A stretch of DNA of 64,000 bases, from assembly GCA_944989445.1 (NCBI GenBank), contig CALYLW010000019.1, positions 2,536,648-2,600,647 on the forward strand, given 5' to 3'. Positions 12,175 through 23,456 of this stretch are shown piece after piece. The notes beneath the pieces were generated by a model. It ran no database searches. It was given only the letters and a program-made list of their open reading frames with translations, and was not told the origin of the DNA. The stretch is from Ampullaceana balthica. Taxonomy: Eukaryota; Mollusca; Gastropoda; Lymnaeidae. Both the position numbers and the translations under genes were made by a program. Position 1 is the stretch's first letter; every line of letters starts with the position of its first letter.

Positions 12175-12490
12175 AGTAACACAAAGGGTAAAATATCTAG
12201 CACTTCCGTAAACACAAAGGGTAAAATATCTAGCACTTCCGTAAACACAAAGGGTAAAATATCTAGCACTTCCGTAAACGCAAAGGGTAAAATATCTAGC
12301 ACTTCCGTAAACACAAAGGGTAAAATATCTAGCACTTCCGTAAACACATAGGATAAAATATCTAGCACTTCCGTAAACACAAAGGGTAAAATATCTAGCA
12401 CTTCCATAAACACAAAGGGTAAAATATATAGCACTTCCGTAAACGCAAAGGGTAAAATATCTAGCACTTCCGTAAACGCAAAGGGTAAAA
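12175..12490. repeat. 33-bp x ~9.5 minisatellite
   Basis: Unit gtaaacacaaagggtaaaat then atctagcacttcc, another 33-bp stop-free unit. Note that units start gtaaac and contain atctag, but no adjoining exon is recognised. Confidence 0.93.
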
Positions 12491-12582
12491 TCATCTCTAT
12501 GAAATTCTAGAGAAAGAATAAAATAGGACTCATATGTTTTGTAAATAAATATAATCTAGTTTGTTATTACAAAAGATGAACC

Positions 12583-12645
12583 CCCTCTGAAGATGACCCC
12601 CCTCTGAAGATGACCCCCTTGTGAAGATGACCCCCGTCTGAAGAG
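12583..12645. repeat. ~20-bp x 3-4 tandem repeat
   Basis: Copies of gaagatgacccccctctgaa. Confidence 0.8.
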
Positions 12646-12761
12646 AAAATGTATCTTTAAAACTCGTCAAACAATATCAGATGCCATAATTCTTTTATGA
12701 CTTTTGATTAGTAGTTTTTTTTAAATGAATGAAACATGCTAGTGAATGAAGTATAAAAAAA

Positions 12762-12877
12762 GTAAATGTGGGTGATATTTCGCTCCAGCTACTTATCTCA
12801 GCGGCTATTAGCTAGTTTAGTAAATGTGGGTGATATTTCGCTCCAGCTACTTATCTCAGCGGCTATTAGCTAGTTTA
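12762..12877. repeat. 58-bp direct duplication
   Basis: agtaaatgtgggtgatattt through ggctattagctagttt occurs twice, apparently identical. Confidence 0.92.
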
Positions 12878-12880
12878 GTT

Positions 12881-13076
12881 CAAGGGTCGGCAAATGCGGC
12901 CCGCGAGCCGCATGCGGCTCTTTCCATGTCAAGGTGCTGCTTTCCAGTTCCATGCGCAAATTTTAAAATGTATATATTTTATTTTCAAAACTCATGTTAG
13001 TGGCTCTTTAAAAACTGGGTAAAGATTGTAAATTGTAACTTTTGGCTCTGCCGTTTCAGAATGTTGGCGACCCCTG
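12881..13076. mobile_element. hAT-type MITE (TSD GTTTAGTT)
   Basis: Ends caagggtcggcaaatgcggc and gttggcgacccctg; the 8-bp duplication gtttagtt lies at 12873-12880 and 13077-13084. 196 bp, non-coding. Confidence 0.9.
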
Positions 13077-13342
13077 GTTTAGTTCTTTCTGCATAGAGCC
13101 ATGGAATGAGCGGATAAGTAAAATGGAGAAGCAAAATTTATACAAATCTGATCTGCTTCTACAGCAAATTTTGTGATAAATACGTGCATTATTGATAGAT
13201 CAAAGGTACAGATGAGCGAGTCTTCAATAACAATGCATGCAAACTCCCATCAGCAATGACTCTGATAATGACAGAATTGTGATGTGGTAATGAACGCTAG
13301 GGATACCAAGTTTATTCATAATAGAGATTGGCGTGTAGAGAT

Positions 13343-13789
13343 TAGGGCTGGTACTGATTAATTTTTTTGTACGATTAATCGGGAAGTAAATTTAATCGAT
13401 TAATCGATTAATTTCAATTAATTATATTTTTATATCGCATATATACATCCCGTTAAGTTGCGATTCATTATTTCCCGAAATCGGTTAAGTCGCGGTAATT
13501 CCATGGCTATCAAATTTTTTGACGTAACACAGCAACTTCGTTCTGCTATGCAAGAAATAAGGAAGAAAAATGTTTTTGTTTACGTATGCACGTCTGAATA
13601 AATAATAATAAAACGAGGGGAAAGTATCTAAGTAACCAAAAAATATAAATTATTAATAAATTGGAGAAAAAAAAATATGAGAAATATTTTCTTAGATTTT
13701 AATCGAATTTTAATCGATCAAATTAATTTTAATCGAATACAATTTTTAACGATTAATCGATTAATTAATCATTAATTTCCGCAGCCCTA
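13343..13789. mobile_element. hAT-type MITE, same family as 1194-2090 (TSD GTAGAGAT)
   Basis: Ends tagggctggtactgattaat and atttccgcagccctа-type terminus (cagcccta), flanked by gtagagat at 13335-13342 and 13790-13797. The inside is rich in aatcgatta. Confidence 0.9.
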
Positions 13790-13797
13790 GTAGAGAT

Positions 13798-14460
13798 AGA
13801 GAGACCAATGATTACAGACAAAGACCGTGATTTGATAAATGGCCGTCAGGACGGCATTTGTTTATAGCGGACACAAAATACACAATACAAACGTCTGACC
13901 CATGTCACACCCTACACAAAAGAAGAGACAATGTGGAAAGAGACCGGAGAGAAGTGTTGATAAAAGTAAGTTTAAAGATCCGAGTCGGTACACGTGTCGA
14001 GCCTAGTTTGGGTAGGGATAAGGAATTAATAAGGATAATAAGTGATTTTAAGATAGGCGGGGCATATGAAAGCGCAGGGCCCACTGCGGCCGCATAGGTT
14101 GCAGTGGCCTAAGACCGGCTCTGCTATCAATGATCAAGGAGGTGTATGTGTGTGATTATGTCAGTAAATCAAACGCCTGGGCTGCATGGAGTAGGTCAAA
14201 GGCAGTAGGTCATTTTAGTTGGGGGGGGGAGGGTGGGGGAGTGTATGGGCCAGGTTGTTGATATAGGGGAGATGTAAGGACTGGTATAAACTGAAGACCG
14301 GCTTCATGTCTCGTCAGCTCAAGAATTGATCATTCGCCTCATAGACAAGACTGGAAAGAACAGAAATTTTATAGACATGTCAGTATTAATGATATGTATA
14401 GTCTGGTCAAAAGTATATGCGCCGTTTAGGCAGGTCAAAAATAAACTAGCTTAACAGGAC
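13798..14460. other. Non-coding stretch
   Basis: No recognisable gene. It includes a G-run near 14220 and ordinary unique-looking sequence; the 79-codon plus-strand frame at 13858 resembles nothing I know. Confidence 0.4.
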
Positions 14461-14462
14461 AT

Positions 14463-14702
14463 GTTTACATTTGGTTGACAACATGAGATTTTGTTTACAT
14501 TTGGTTGACAACATGAGACTTTGTTTACATTTGGTTGACAACACGAGACTTTGTTTACATTTGGTGGACAACATGAGACTTTGTTTACATTTGGTTGACA
14601 ACATGAGACTTTGTTTACATTTGGTTGACAACATGAGACTTTGTTTACATTTGGTTGACAACATGAGACTTTGTTTACATTTGGTTGACAACATGAGACT
14701 TT
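14463..14702. repeat. 30-bp x 8 minisatellite
   Basis: Unit tgtttacatttggttgacaa then catgagactt. It directly abuts the LINE relic that begins near 14717. Confidence 0.95.
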
Positions 14703-14716
14703 CACACCCAAAACCG

Positions 14717-15108
14717 GAGGAAAATTCTCTACATAATATGGCAGGATAATGTTCCAGGCACCGAAGTACTTGTCAGGGCAGCACTCCCCAATATTTACAC
14801 AAGCCTCATGAAGTGACAACTACCCTGGGCGGGGCACGTCGTGCGCCAAAGAGGCTCTTCTACGGCGTGCTAACTGATGGACAGAGAGCCCGTGGAAATT
14901 AAAGGAAGCGCTGCAAAGATACGCTCAATACCGCGCTGAAGGCTTACGACTTTGGGCATGACTCCTGGGTGGCAGGAGTCATTGACCGAGCCCCCTGGCG
15001 ATCTATGATACGGTTGGCGCATCTGTCTGTGAGGCTAATAGACAACAGGCTGCCAATACCAAACGTCAGGCCAGGAAGGACCGTGTACAAGACGCTCCTG
15101 ATGGGATG
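14717..15108 (+). pseudogene. LINE ORF2 C-terminal relic, part 1
   Basis: With frame changes it reads ILYIIWQDNVPGTEVL, PWAGHVVRQR and LTDGQRARG, the WQD.IP.TEVL and WAGHV.R motifs that follow the RT domain in RTE/jockey-like LINEs. It is cut at 15108 by the LTR element and continues at 19213. Confidence 0.8.
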
Positions 15109-15418
15109 TGTAACGTTGTATCTTTATATTTCTCTTTCTATGTAGGCGTTCTCACAGTAATTAATCTTGTGCACAATAATTCACTGACGAATTCATTTAT
15201 CCAAAACAACTTTAATATATATATATATTGTACACATAAGAATCATTTGAGGTAATATGACGTGGAAATCTTAAGTATACACGATACAACCTTCCCTCGT
15301 CGGAAGTCTACACACAACTGTTCGCCCAATACTTTCAACCAATAGAAATGCTCCTTTCTTCCCGCGTCTCTTGTACACGTGACCTTACGTCACAAAATTA
15401 TGTTAATCAGATGTGACA
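15109..15418 (-). repeat. 3' LTR of the gag-only element
   Basis: 310 bp, one difference from the 5' LTR. Confidence 0.93.
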
Positions 15419-15436
15419 TTCACCCCCATCCTTCAA
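15419..15436 (-). other. Polypurine tract
   Basis: Minus strand TTGAAGGATGGGGGTGAA ends exactly at the 3' LTR, as needed to prime plus-strand DNA. Confidence 0.75.
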
Positions 15437-16128
15437 AAAAAAATGTTTATGAAATACAACATTTTTGGTCTTCATAAAATCAAATCAATCTATATCTATA
15501 TTCAAGTTTCAAATATTTATCATCAATGAACATTCATTTTCTTACATTCAACTTCTGGATATAGAATCAATAAGAAAAAATCTGTAGGACTGTAACAGTC
15601 TAAACATAAGAAATAATGAGAAAAAATCTGTAGAACTGCAACAGTCTACCTGTTCTGCAAAAATGGAAACTGAAAATTTTAACACATCTGTAATTTTGTG
15701 TAACTAAAATATTTAAACACTCAATATTATTAAAATTAACTAATAATCTAATGGAATTCAAACACTGTTCCTTGTCCATTGTTCAACAAATAAAAATATT
15801 AATATAATTACAGTCTCTGTTTGTATCCTTTAGGAATTCACAGACTAATGTTAAAACAGTCTCTTATTTTATCATTTAGTAATTCACAGAATGTCTTTTT
15901 AATAGTCTCTGGTTTTATCAGTTAGGAGTTCACAGAGTGTCTTTATTTATTGTCATTCTACTTAATATGTCTGCAACCACATTGTCCTTTCCCTTCACAG
16001 GTTTAATGTCAAATTTGTAGTCGGCTAATAGCATAGCCTAGTTCAATATAGTCATTCTTCAATTGACGAGTATGAATTCAAATCGATGGGCTTTGAATGT
16101 TTCTTCAGACTGTTAAATGTTCAATAGT

Positions 16129-18054
16129 TCACCAACCATGACTTCGATTATGTTCATTCATAATTTCAATTCCAGCATCTTGAATAAATTGCTTGGCTTT
16201 TGAGATGTCATTTTTGCTTCCAGATAATTCAATAGAATTTGGAACAGATGAGTCACTGTCAGAAACTTTTATCTGAAAAATATTGTCTCTATCTGTAAAG
16301 TTTTTTATTTGGCTTAATACACAACCAATTGTTCTTCCTAATTCAGATGGTTTCACACAAATGGTTTCAGATTCACTAGTACCATCTCTTTCTTTGCTAC
16401 TATGGTCTTCATTTCTTTTATCATATACTTGATTTTTAATAGTGGCTAAAATGTCACTAGTTTCTGTCTGTGCTCGATTTAACTTTATTATTTTTCTATC
16501 ATTCATGTCTTGGTTTTCATTCTTTCTCCATGATTGAATTGATTTATCATAATTTCTTTTTCTGGAGTCAAAATTGTATTTGCCTCTCAATGATCTTCTG
16601 CTTTGATTATAATCTCTATTTATGGAATTATGATTATTTCTTTCTCTCCATGATTGTCTTTCTTGATCATAATCTCTGTGTCTGGAATTATGATTATATT
16701 TTTGTCTCCATAATTGTCTATCTTGATCATAATCTCTATGTTTGGAATTATGATATTTTTCTTTCCAGGCTTGTCTACCTTTGTTTTCAAAATGATCTTG
16801 TTTTGATCTTTCTTCTATTTTCTTTCTGATAGAGCTGTCATTAGGTGACACCCTATTTGGTTTTTCTTTATTGTGGTAACACTGCTTAGCCATATGTCCT
16901 GGCTTGTTACAGTACCAACAAATAGTTTGTCTGTTGCCTTGGTTTGGCAGACTCTGGTTTCTCATACCTTGCCTTTTTTCTTGACTTTTAATTTGTATTG
17001 CTGCAAATATGTCTTGTCTCTTATCCATTTCCACATTCGGATGAGAGTCTTTGAATGTTCGTAATGCATTTGTTAGCTCTGCTTGAGTACGAACTTTCTT
17101 GTCAGTCAAATATGTGAATAGGGTTGGTGTTGCATTTTCTAAAAACTTGTCAATTAACACCATGTCTATTATGGCCTTTGGATTGCTCGTATCTATTGCT
17201 GTCAGTTCCAGCCATTTTGTTAGTTTGACTTGTGCTTCATGTACTATGATCTGTGGATCTTTGTCCATCTTGATTCTCATTTCATGAAATTCTCTTCTAT
17301 AATCATTTTCTGACTTTCCAAAATGACATAGAAGTGCCTTTTTGACATTCTTATATATGCTTTTGTCTTCTTTGGCTATACTGTTATAAGCTTCAAATGC
17401 TTCTCCAGTTAATTGAGTCATCAGTTGTGCTGGCCAATCTTCTTCATTATAGCCTTTCATAGCCATTATGGATTCGAAATAATCCAGATAAACATCCATT
17501 TTTTCTTTTTGGCTATCATATTTTCTTACTTTGATAGTATCCCTTGGTGCTGACCTTCTATTTGTTTCATCACCAGGATTGTGGCCTCTACTCCCTAGCT
17601 CAATTTGTAATTTTAATGTGTCTTGTTTCATTTTTTCAAGTTCTCTTTCACTTATGAGTTTTTGCCTCTGTTCTTCATTAGCAATTCTTGCTTTTTCTTC
17701 AGCTATTCTTGCTTTTTCTTCAGCTTCTCTTTGATTTTCTTTTTCTTCAGCTTTTCTTCGCTGTTCTTTTTCTTCAGCTATTCTTGCTTTTTCTTCAGCT
17801 TCTCTTTGATTTTCTTTTTCTTCAGCTTTTCTTCGCTGTTCTTTTTCTTCAGCTATTCTTGCTTTTTCTTCTTCTTCAGCTTTTCTTCGCTGCTCTTTTT
17901 CTTCAGCTATTCTTTGATTTTCTTTTTCTTCAGCAACTTTTTCTTCAATGAAATCTCTCATTTCTTTTCCTTTTAGTCCGATCTCTTTAGCTATGGCAGT
18001 GAATTCCTTGTAGTGATCCATGTTTTGTTTGATTGAATAATATGAATCTAGCAA
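16129..18054 (-). CDS. Gag-like protein of LTR element, 641 aa
   Basis: Structural protein expected to package the element RNA. Residues ~30-155 are a charged coiled coil built of near repeats (AEEKEQRRKAEEKENQRE, AEEKARIAEE). Residues ~175-345 look like a Ty3/Gypsy-type gag capsid or SCAN-like fold (MDVYLDYFESIMAM, WPAQLMTQLTGEAFEAYNSI, YRREFHEMRIKMD). A CCHC zinc knuckle CWYCNKPGHMAKQC lies at ~379-394. Residues ~400-530 are basic with five or so RDYDQ..SWR repeats. Residues ~565-637 (ELGRTIGCVLSQIKNF, FQIKVSDSDS, IELSGSKNDISKAKQFI) resemble a KH RNA-binding domain though the GxxG loop is degenerate. Intact, uninterrupted ORF. It lies between LTRs with no pol downstream. Confidence 0.9.
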   Translation of the reverse strand: MLDSYYSIKQNMDHYKEFTAIAKEIGLKGKEMRDFIEEKVAEEKENQRIAEEKEQRRKAEEEEKARIAEEKEQRRKAEEKENQREAEEKARIAEEKEQRRKAEEKENQREAEEKARIAEEKARIANEEQRQKLISERELEKMKQDTLKLQIELGSRGHNPGDETNRRSAPRDTIKVRKYDSQKEKMDVYLDYFESIMAMKGYNEEDWPAQLMTQLTGEAFEAYNSIAKEDKSIYKNVKKALLCHFGKSENDYRREFHEMRIKMDKDPQIIVHEAQVKLTKWLELTAIDTSNPKAIIDMVLIDKFLENATPTLFTYLTDKKVRTQAELTNALRTFKDSHPNVEMDKRQDIFAAIQIKSQEKRQGMRNQSLPNQGNRQTICWYCNKPGHMAKQCYHNKEKPNRVSPNDSSIRKKIEERSKQDHFENKGRQAWKEKYHNSKHRDYDQDRQLWRQKYNHNSRHRDYDQERQSWRERNNHNSINRDYNQSRRSLRGKYNFDSRKRNYDKSIQSWRKNENQDMNDRKIIKLNRAQTETSDILATIKNQVYDKRNEDHSSKERDGTSESETICVKPSELGRTIGCVLSQIKNFTDRDNIFQIKVSDSDSSVPNSIELSGSKNDISKAKQFIQDAGIEIMNEHNRSHGW

Positions 18055-18878
18055 TTCGGTAAGGAATGTATGTATATATATTGATAAAGTTATAAATCGT
18101 CCAAATGAAATATCTTGAATTCAAAATGTTAAGTTCAAATAAGTGACACGTCTAAACCATGAAATCTAGTTTCGACAAGATGAGACAACAAAAGAATCCT
18201 CACACGGGATCTTTAGTATACTTTATATATACGCTCCCTCAGATTGACAAAATATATTAAATGGTCCGATCGTTTTGAATAAAAGTCACTTGGTTAAAAT
18301 TTCAATTTTTGAGTAGTTTTTAAACAATTTAGTTCACTCTATTAATCCAAAATTGCGATAATCAAACTCTTCACACAATGAATGGATAAGAATTCCGTTT
18401 CTTTATTTATAATTCACACCAACACATTGAATAGTCCATGGTCCATAGCTTCTCGGTTCGATGTTATGTTTACTATTACTAATATTTCCTGGAATCAACT
18501 AGCATTAAGCCTGTTGACGTCACGACCTATATATGTTCACCGTGTGTCACCATTCAGTAAGCCTACACGACCCAGATTCCAGTACTGTGTAGTATGCTTG
18601 TACTGTCGTCGAATGTGACGTAGAACCAACTAGTCTGATCCAGTTTTATACATGCGGGTATCTGCCGTTTATGCCGCCATTTTGAAATCTTCTTGTATTT
18701 TCATTGAACTACAAAAGTTTATTCACAGCTTCTTACGAACTTGAATATTCAAAAATACTATAGCTGGTATTATTTCTTATTTTAAAGAATACTTTCCTTT
18801 TTTTGGAAATATCCAATACTTATTTCCACGAAACCTCTTTCAAGTCTTTCTTGAAATCTCTTGTAGTGTTCACATGGA
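18055..18878. other. 5' leader of the LTR element
   Basis: About 820 bp between the primer site and gag with no long ORF on the coding strand. Packaging signals would be expected here, but I see none by sequence. Confidence 0.5.
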
Positions 18879-18896
18879 ACTTTTACTTCGACACCA
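18879..18896 (-). other. Candidate primer binding site
   Basis: One base after the 5' LTR the minus strand reads TGGTGTCGAAGTAAAAGT. The leading TGG would pair with a tRNA CCA end. Which tRNA is not known. Confidence 0.6.
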
Positions 18897-18897
18897 A

Positions 18898-19207
18898 TGT
18901 AACGTTGTATCTTTATATTTCTCTTTCTATGTAGGCGTTCTCACAGTAATTAATCTTGTGCACAATAATTCACTGACGAATTCATTTATCCAAAACAACT
19001 TTAATATATATATATATTGTACACATAAGAATCATTTGAGGTAATATGACGTGGAAATCTTAAGTATACACGATACAACCTTCCCTCGTCGGAAGTCTAC
19101 ACACAACTGTTCGCCCAATACTTTCAACCAATAGAAATGCTCCTTTCTTCCCGTGTCTCTTGTACACGTGACCTTACGTCACAAAATTATGTTAATCAGA
19201 TGTGACA
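18898..19207 (-). repeat. 5' LTR of the gag-only element
   Basis: 310 bp. On the minus strand it begins TGTCACATCTGATT and ends AACGTTACA. It includes a TATATATATATAT run that could serve as TATA box (mid-LTR). Confidence 0.93.
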
Positions 19208-19280
19208 GGATGCCATCCATCTTTAGTCCTAAATGCGGACGAAAATTTCGTGCAAGAATAGGGCTAGTAAGCCACTAGAG
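19208..19280 (+). pseudogene. LINE relic, part 2, between two insertions
   Basis: Starts with the GGATG duplication, then ccatccatctttagtcctaa atgcggacgaaa and aatagggctagtaagccact. This is the MPSI..PKCGRKF.ARIGLVSH type zinc-finger tail of the same LINE. It ends in the hAT target duplication cactagag (19273-19280). Confidence 0.8.
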
Positions 19281-19548
19281 CAGTGATACTCAAAGTGGTG
19301 GTCCGCGGACCGGCACCGGTCCTAGGACCATCAGCTCCCGGTCCGCAGAAATTATACAGAAAGGGGGAAAAAAGCACATACAATTAAAAAATAATAATAA
19401 TAAAATGAATTACATTAATTGCAATAATAATAATGTTATTTTTGCGTGTTAATGTGAAACAGAGGCGAGTTTTGAACTGGCTAATACATTAAAAATAGAT
19501 CTTTAAGATTTCTTACTCCAGCGTTTGGAACTTGCCATCTAGTGATGT

Positions 19549-19998
19549 CAGAGGCGGCGTTAGGTACGCGCGAGGCCTGGTGCAACAATGACCCCGCGGG
19601 GCCAGAGTACTGGTAACGATCGCGAACTACCAATATGCCCAAAAGGTCATAATGTCTTGATTAGATCAATTCTTGCGCAAACTCAGTAGTGCAATATCTG
19701 CCGGATCTTTTGTTACTAAGATATATTTATGTTCGCGTTTTATGAACAATGGTTTCTTTTCGAAAAATACCGTAACAACATACGTTAAATTGCAATTTAT
19801 TGTACAAGGCAATATTTCATGCATGTTTCTAATCGCAAGTGCATTGTGTACATGACTACATGCAGTGTACTTCAACATGCAGGATGACATTCTTGGATAT
19901 AACTTGGACGAAATATTCTCAAGTCTGAAACGCGCCCCCCCCCTAAGCGCGGGGCCTGGGGCGTTAGCCCCAGCTGCCACCCCCAAAGGCCGCTCTTG
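19549..19998. mobile_element. hAT-type MITE nested in the 6-kb hAT (TSD AGTGATGT)
   Basis: Ends cagaggcggcgttagg and ccaaaggccgctcttg, with agtgatgt at 19541-19548 and 19999-20006. 450 bp, with a G/C-rich subterminal part (cccctaagcgcggggcctgg). Confidence 0.88.
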
Positions 19999-20929
19999 AG
20001 TGATGTAAACAAAATGCCCGACTGAAAATAGTTTTAAATGAACAGATTAATAGCTATCATTTATTTCAATGATATATTTAGTAAATTTAAGTGAATATAA
20101 TAAAAATAATTAGTTTTTTTAAAATGTAATTTTGACCATGTCACTATGTTTTGTTTGTTGTTTTATTTTATGTTTTAATTTTTTATTATTATACATTTTA
20201 ATTTTTTTTAACAAACAGCATTGATTTATGTGAGTTGATTTATTTAAAGTCTCAACAAGTAAAACCGAAAGAATATGAGCAATAAGCTATTAATGGTGAA
20301 GATTTTTCTTTTCAAAATTGTTGGATGACATATTTTGTTTCCAAATATACAGAAAAAATACAATTATATCTGTAAATATATGGGTATATAAATAGGCACT
20401 ATATTTTGTCAGTGAGAAAGTCACTTTATCTTAAAATAATTTTTTTATTGTTAACATCTGATGTGCATTACAATTTAATTGGCCGTAATCGCTGGACCAC
20501 AAAGCACCGTTACAAATATATTTTATCAATTGCGTTGTTTTTTAGAATATTTAGGCGACTAGTGACTAGTTGAGAATTGTTCATTTATTTTAAACTCTTT
20601 TAAAATTTCATTTACAATGCTGTGAGACATATTATTATTAACTTGTGTTACGTAAAAAAATACTTTTAGTAACTTATAATTACGTTTACAAAAAAAAATT
20701 CAAATAAAAATACATTTTAAATATTGCCTTTATTGATAATTACAGAAACTATGAAATTAATATATTAATGTCAATTATTCTACATTTATCTTTCAAGCTT
20801 CTGTATATGTTCCACAGACTGTAACTTTCCGAATATCAAATAGGCACGCCACTTCACTTCGATCCCTAAATATTTAGGGATACAATGAAATTCATTGGTT
20901 TTCATACTCATCGGTTAACGTTAATTAAA

Positions 20930-22400
20930 AAAACTTTTAAAAATCCCTTACATTAACTTCACCACCGTCTCTCTCTGTCGTTCGTCATCGGGCAGAAAAA
21001 CAAATGACAATAATAAAAAAGACCCGTACAAACAAAGTTTTTGACTATAAATCCCATATATATGAGACAGAACTAAAAGTATTGATTATGTTCCAACGCG
21101 ACAAACATTTACAGACTGACACCGAGTGATGTCCCCTGTCTTTAATAACGGGGAATGGGACGTGAGGGGGTGTCGACACGACGGTCGACGTCAACGCGTC
21201 AACTCAAACTCTCACGTGGAAAAAAAAACAATAACAAACCGTGAATTTGAATTACATACGTTATATAAGGAAAAACGAAAAATGCATTAATTTAATTACG
21301 GTACGTTCGATCGATCTGAAATTTTGATACAATGCATTGTTAGGTGAGACGGGTCCATGTGCCAAATTATAGCTTGATCGCATCACGGAAAGTGGGTCAT
21401 TTTTTTATTTTTCCGCCCGACCGACGTACGAAGAGATGAGGACAGACAAGAGTTCGAAGTTAATATAAGGGATTTAAAAATGACCCACTTCCCGTGAAGG
21501 GATCGAGCTGAAATTTGGAACACGGACCCGTGTCACCTAACAATGCATCGTGTCAAAATTTCAGATCGATCGAACGTACCGTAATTAAGTTAATGCGGTT
21601 TTAGTGTATCTATATAAAACTATATGTAGAAGTTGCTATTGTTTACATTTTACGGGTCACTTGACTTCATGCCAGCCATCGGTGAAAACATCTCGTGTTT
21701 GAACCAGGTGTACCGGCGTGCTTTTGTTTACATTTTACGTGTCACGCTGAGCTCGGTCCAGCGATCGGTGACCAGACCTTTCCCCTCTCCCACCCGCCCC
21801 CAGGGGTTATAAAGCAAAGGGAAGTTAAGACAGATTCAGTCTGTAAATGTTTGTCGCGTTTGAACATAATCAATACTTTTAGTTATGTCTCGTATATAAG
21901 GGATTTATAGTCAAAAACTTTGTTTTTACGGGTTTGTTTTATTTAAAATCCCTTAGATTAACTTCGAAATATTGTTCGTCGTCGGGCAGGCGGGCTGAAG
22001 ATTAAAAGTAAAAAATGACACACTTCCCGTGATGCTATCGAGCTGAAATTTTGCACATGGACCCGTGTCACCTAACAATGCATCCTATTAAATTTTCAGA
22101 TCGATCGAATGTACCATTTTGAAATTAATGTATTTTAGTTTATCTATATAACGCTATAAGAAGCGGTAGCTATTGTTTACATTTTACGGGTCACTGAGTT
22201 CGCGCAACCCATCGATGACAACATCTCGTGTTAAACACTAGGGAAAATTCACTCAGTTTCAAGCTGTAAATGTTTGTCGCGTTTGAACATAATCAATACT
22301 TGAAGTTATGTCTCATATATAAGGGATTAATAGTCAAAAACTTTGTTTTTACGGTTTTTTTTTATTGTATGTTATTTTTTTATTTCTACCGTTTCACAAA
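20930..22400. repeat. Fold-back cluster of inverted and direct copies
   Basis: Three blocks contain caaagtttttgactataaat or its reverse (near 21037, 21895, 22325), and three contain acccacttcccgtgaaggga-type sequence plus gatcgatc (21300-21420, 21480-21600, 22015-22130). The first set lies inverted to the other two, so the region can fold into large stems. It may be a composite of Foldback-like elements inserted in the hAT. Confidence 0.75.
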
Positions 22401-22474
22401 ATTGGTAACTTGAACGTCGAAAAAAATTAATTAAATTGACTTTGATGCTCAATCTCTATGGCAACCGTCCATCC

Positions 22475-23451
22475 TCATGGGATGATGGCGTTTCCTCCTG
22501 CTCCTCTACCCCCCTTCCCCTTTCTCCTGGCCCTTTTCTCCTCGCTCCTGGCTGTAAGGGAAGCTTCCGCGACTTGAATGCCCTCACGTACTTTTGCCCG
22601 CCAGGAGGTGCGCTCCTCAGCAATGGTCTCCCACGTTTTATGTTCAATCTGCGCCAGAGTCATGTCTTTCTTGCAGACATCCTTGAAGCGCAAGCAGGGG
22701 CGTACTCTCTTACGCATACCAGTTGCCAGCTCGCCGTAAAGGAGGGCTCTTGGAATGCGCTCCGAGCTCATCCTGCGGACATGTTCCAACCACCGCAGGC
22801 GCCTCTCACCCAGGATTGAGTGCATGCTCAGCAAATGACTCCTTCTGAGTACCTCGACATTCGTGATCTTGTCCTGCCACTTGATGTGCAGAATCCTGCG
22901 CAAGCATCTTAAGTGGAAGCTGTTAAATTGCTTTGTTTGTTTGGTATAGGTCGTCCAGCACTCGCTGCCATAGAGGAGTGTGCTGAGCACGCAGGCCTGG
23001 TACACAGTGATTTTCGTCCTATCAGTGAGCTGTGCATTGTTCCACACTCTTTGATTCAGCCTAGCCATTAATGATGCAGCCTTGCCGATTCTGGTTTCAA
23101 TTTCCTTTTCCAGGGAGAGTGTGCTTGTGATGTTACTGCCAAGGTAGGTAAAATCCTGGACGACATCCAAGGTGTTTCCCTCAATGGAGATTGCTGGGAA
23201 GCAGTCTGTTCCTTGTCTCATAATGTTGGTCTTTTTGAGGCTTATCGTTAGACCAAAATCCTTGCATGCATCTGAGAACTTATTGACCAAAAGTTGGAGA
23301 CCTATCTCTGAATGTGAGTTAAGGGCTGCGTCATCCGCGAAGAGCAACTCTCTAATTAAAACATTTTCCACTTTTCTCTTCGCACGGAGACGGCTGATGT
23401 TGTATAGATTTCCATCCGTCCTCGTCTGGATGTTTAACCCAGCATTGGCTT
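22475..23451 (-). pseudogene. LINE reverse transcriptase, 3' half
   Basis: Begins NIQTRTDGNLYNISRLRAKR, then ELLFADDAALNSH (the FADD form of the catalytic YxDD motif), TYLGSNIT, ACVLSTLLYGSECW and LRWLEHVRRMSSERIP, the usual order of the RT C-terminus and thumb in RTE/jockey-like LINEs. It is open for 298 codons from its first Met and ends in a normal stop with a very short 3' UTR. Confidence 0.88.
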
Positions 23452-23456
23452 ACACG

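Larger units (their letters stand above)
15109..19207 (-). mobile_element. Gag-only LTR retrotransposon (TSD GGATG)
   Basis: Two 310-bp LTRs that differ at a single base by my reading (cccgcgtct against cccgtgtct) start TG and end CA, and the element is flanked by ggatg at 15104-15108 and 19208-19212. It is oriented on the minus strand. The 3.5-kb interior has only one ORF, a gag-like protein, with no protease, reverse transcriptase or integrase. It therefore must use enzymes of a related full element. The near-identity of the LTRs shows a very recent insertion. Confidence 0.95.

Noticed and set aside
13858..14097. 79-codon plus-strand ORF
   Set aside because: No recognisable motif and no transcript-like context; the length is within chance for this composition.
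16470..17976. Plus-strand ORFs rich in Phe/Ser/Leu opposite the gag gene
   Set aside because: Antisense shadows of the Lys/Glu-rich gag coding sequence.
22436..22819. Plus-strand 127-codon ORF
   Set aside because: Antisense shadow of the LINE reverse transcriptase 3' half.
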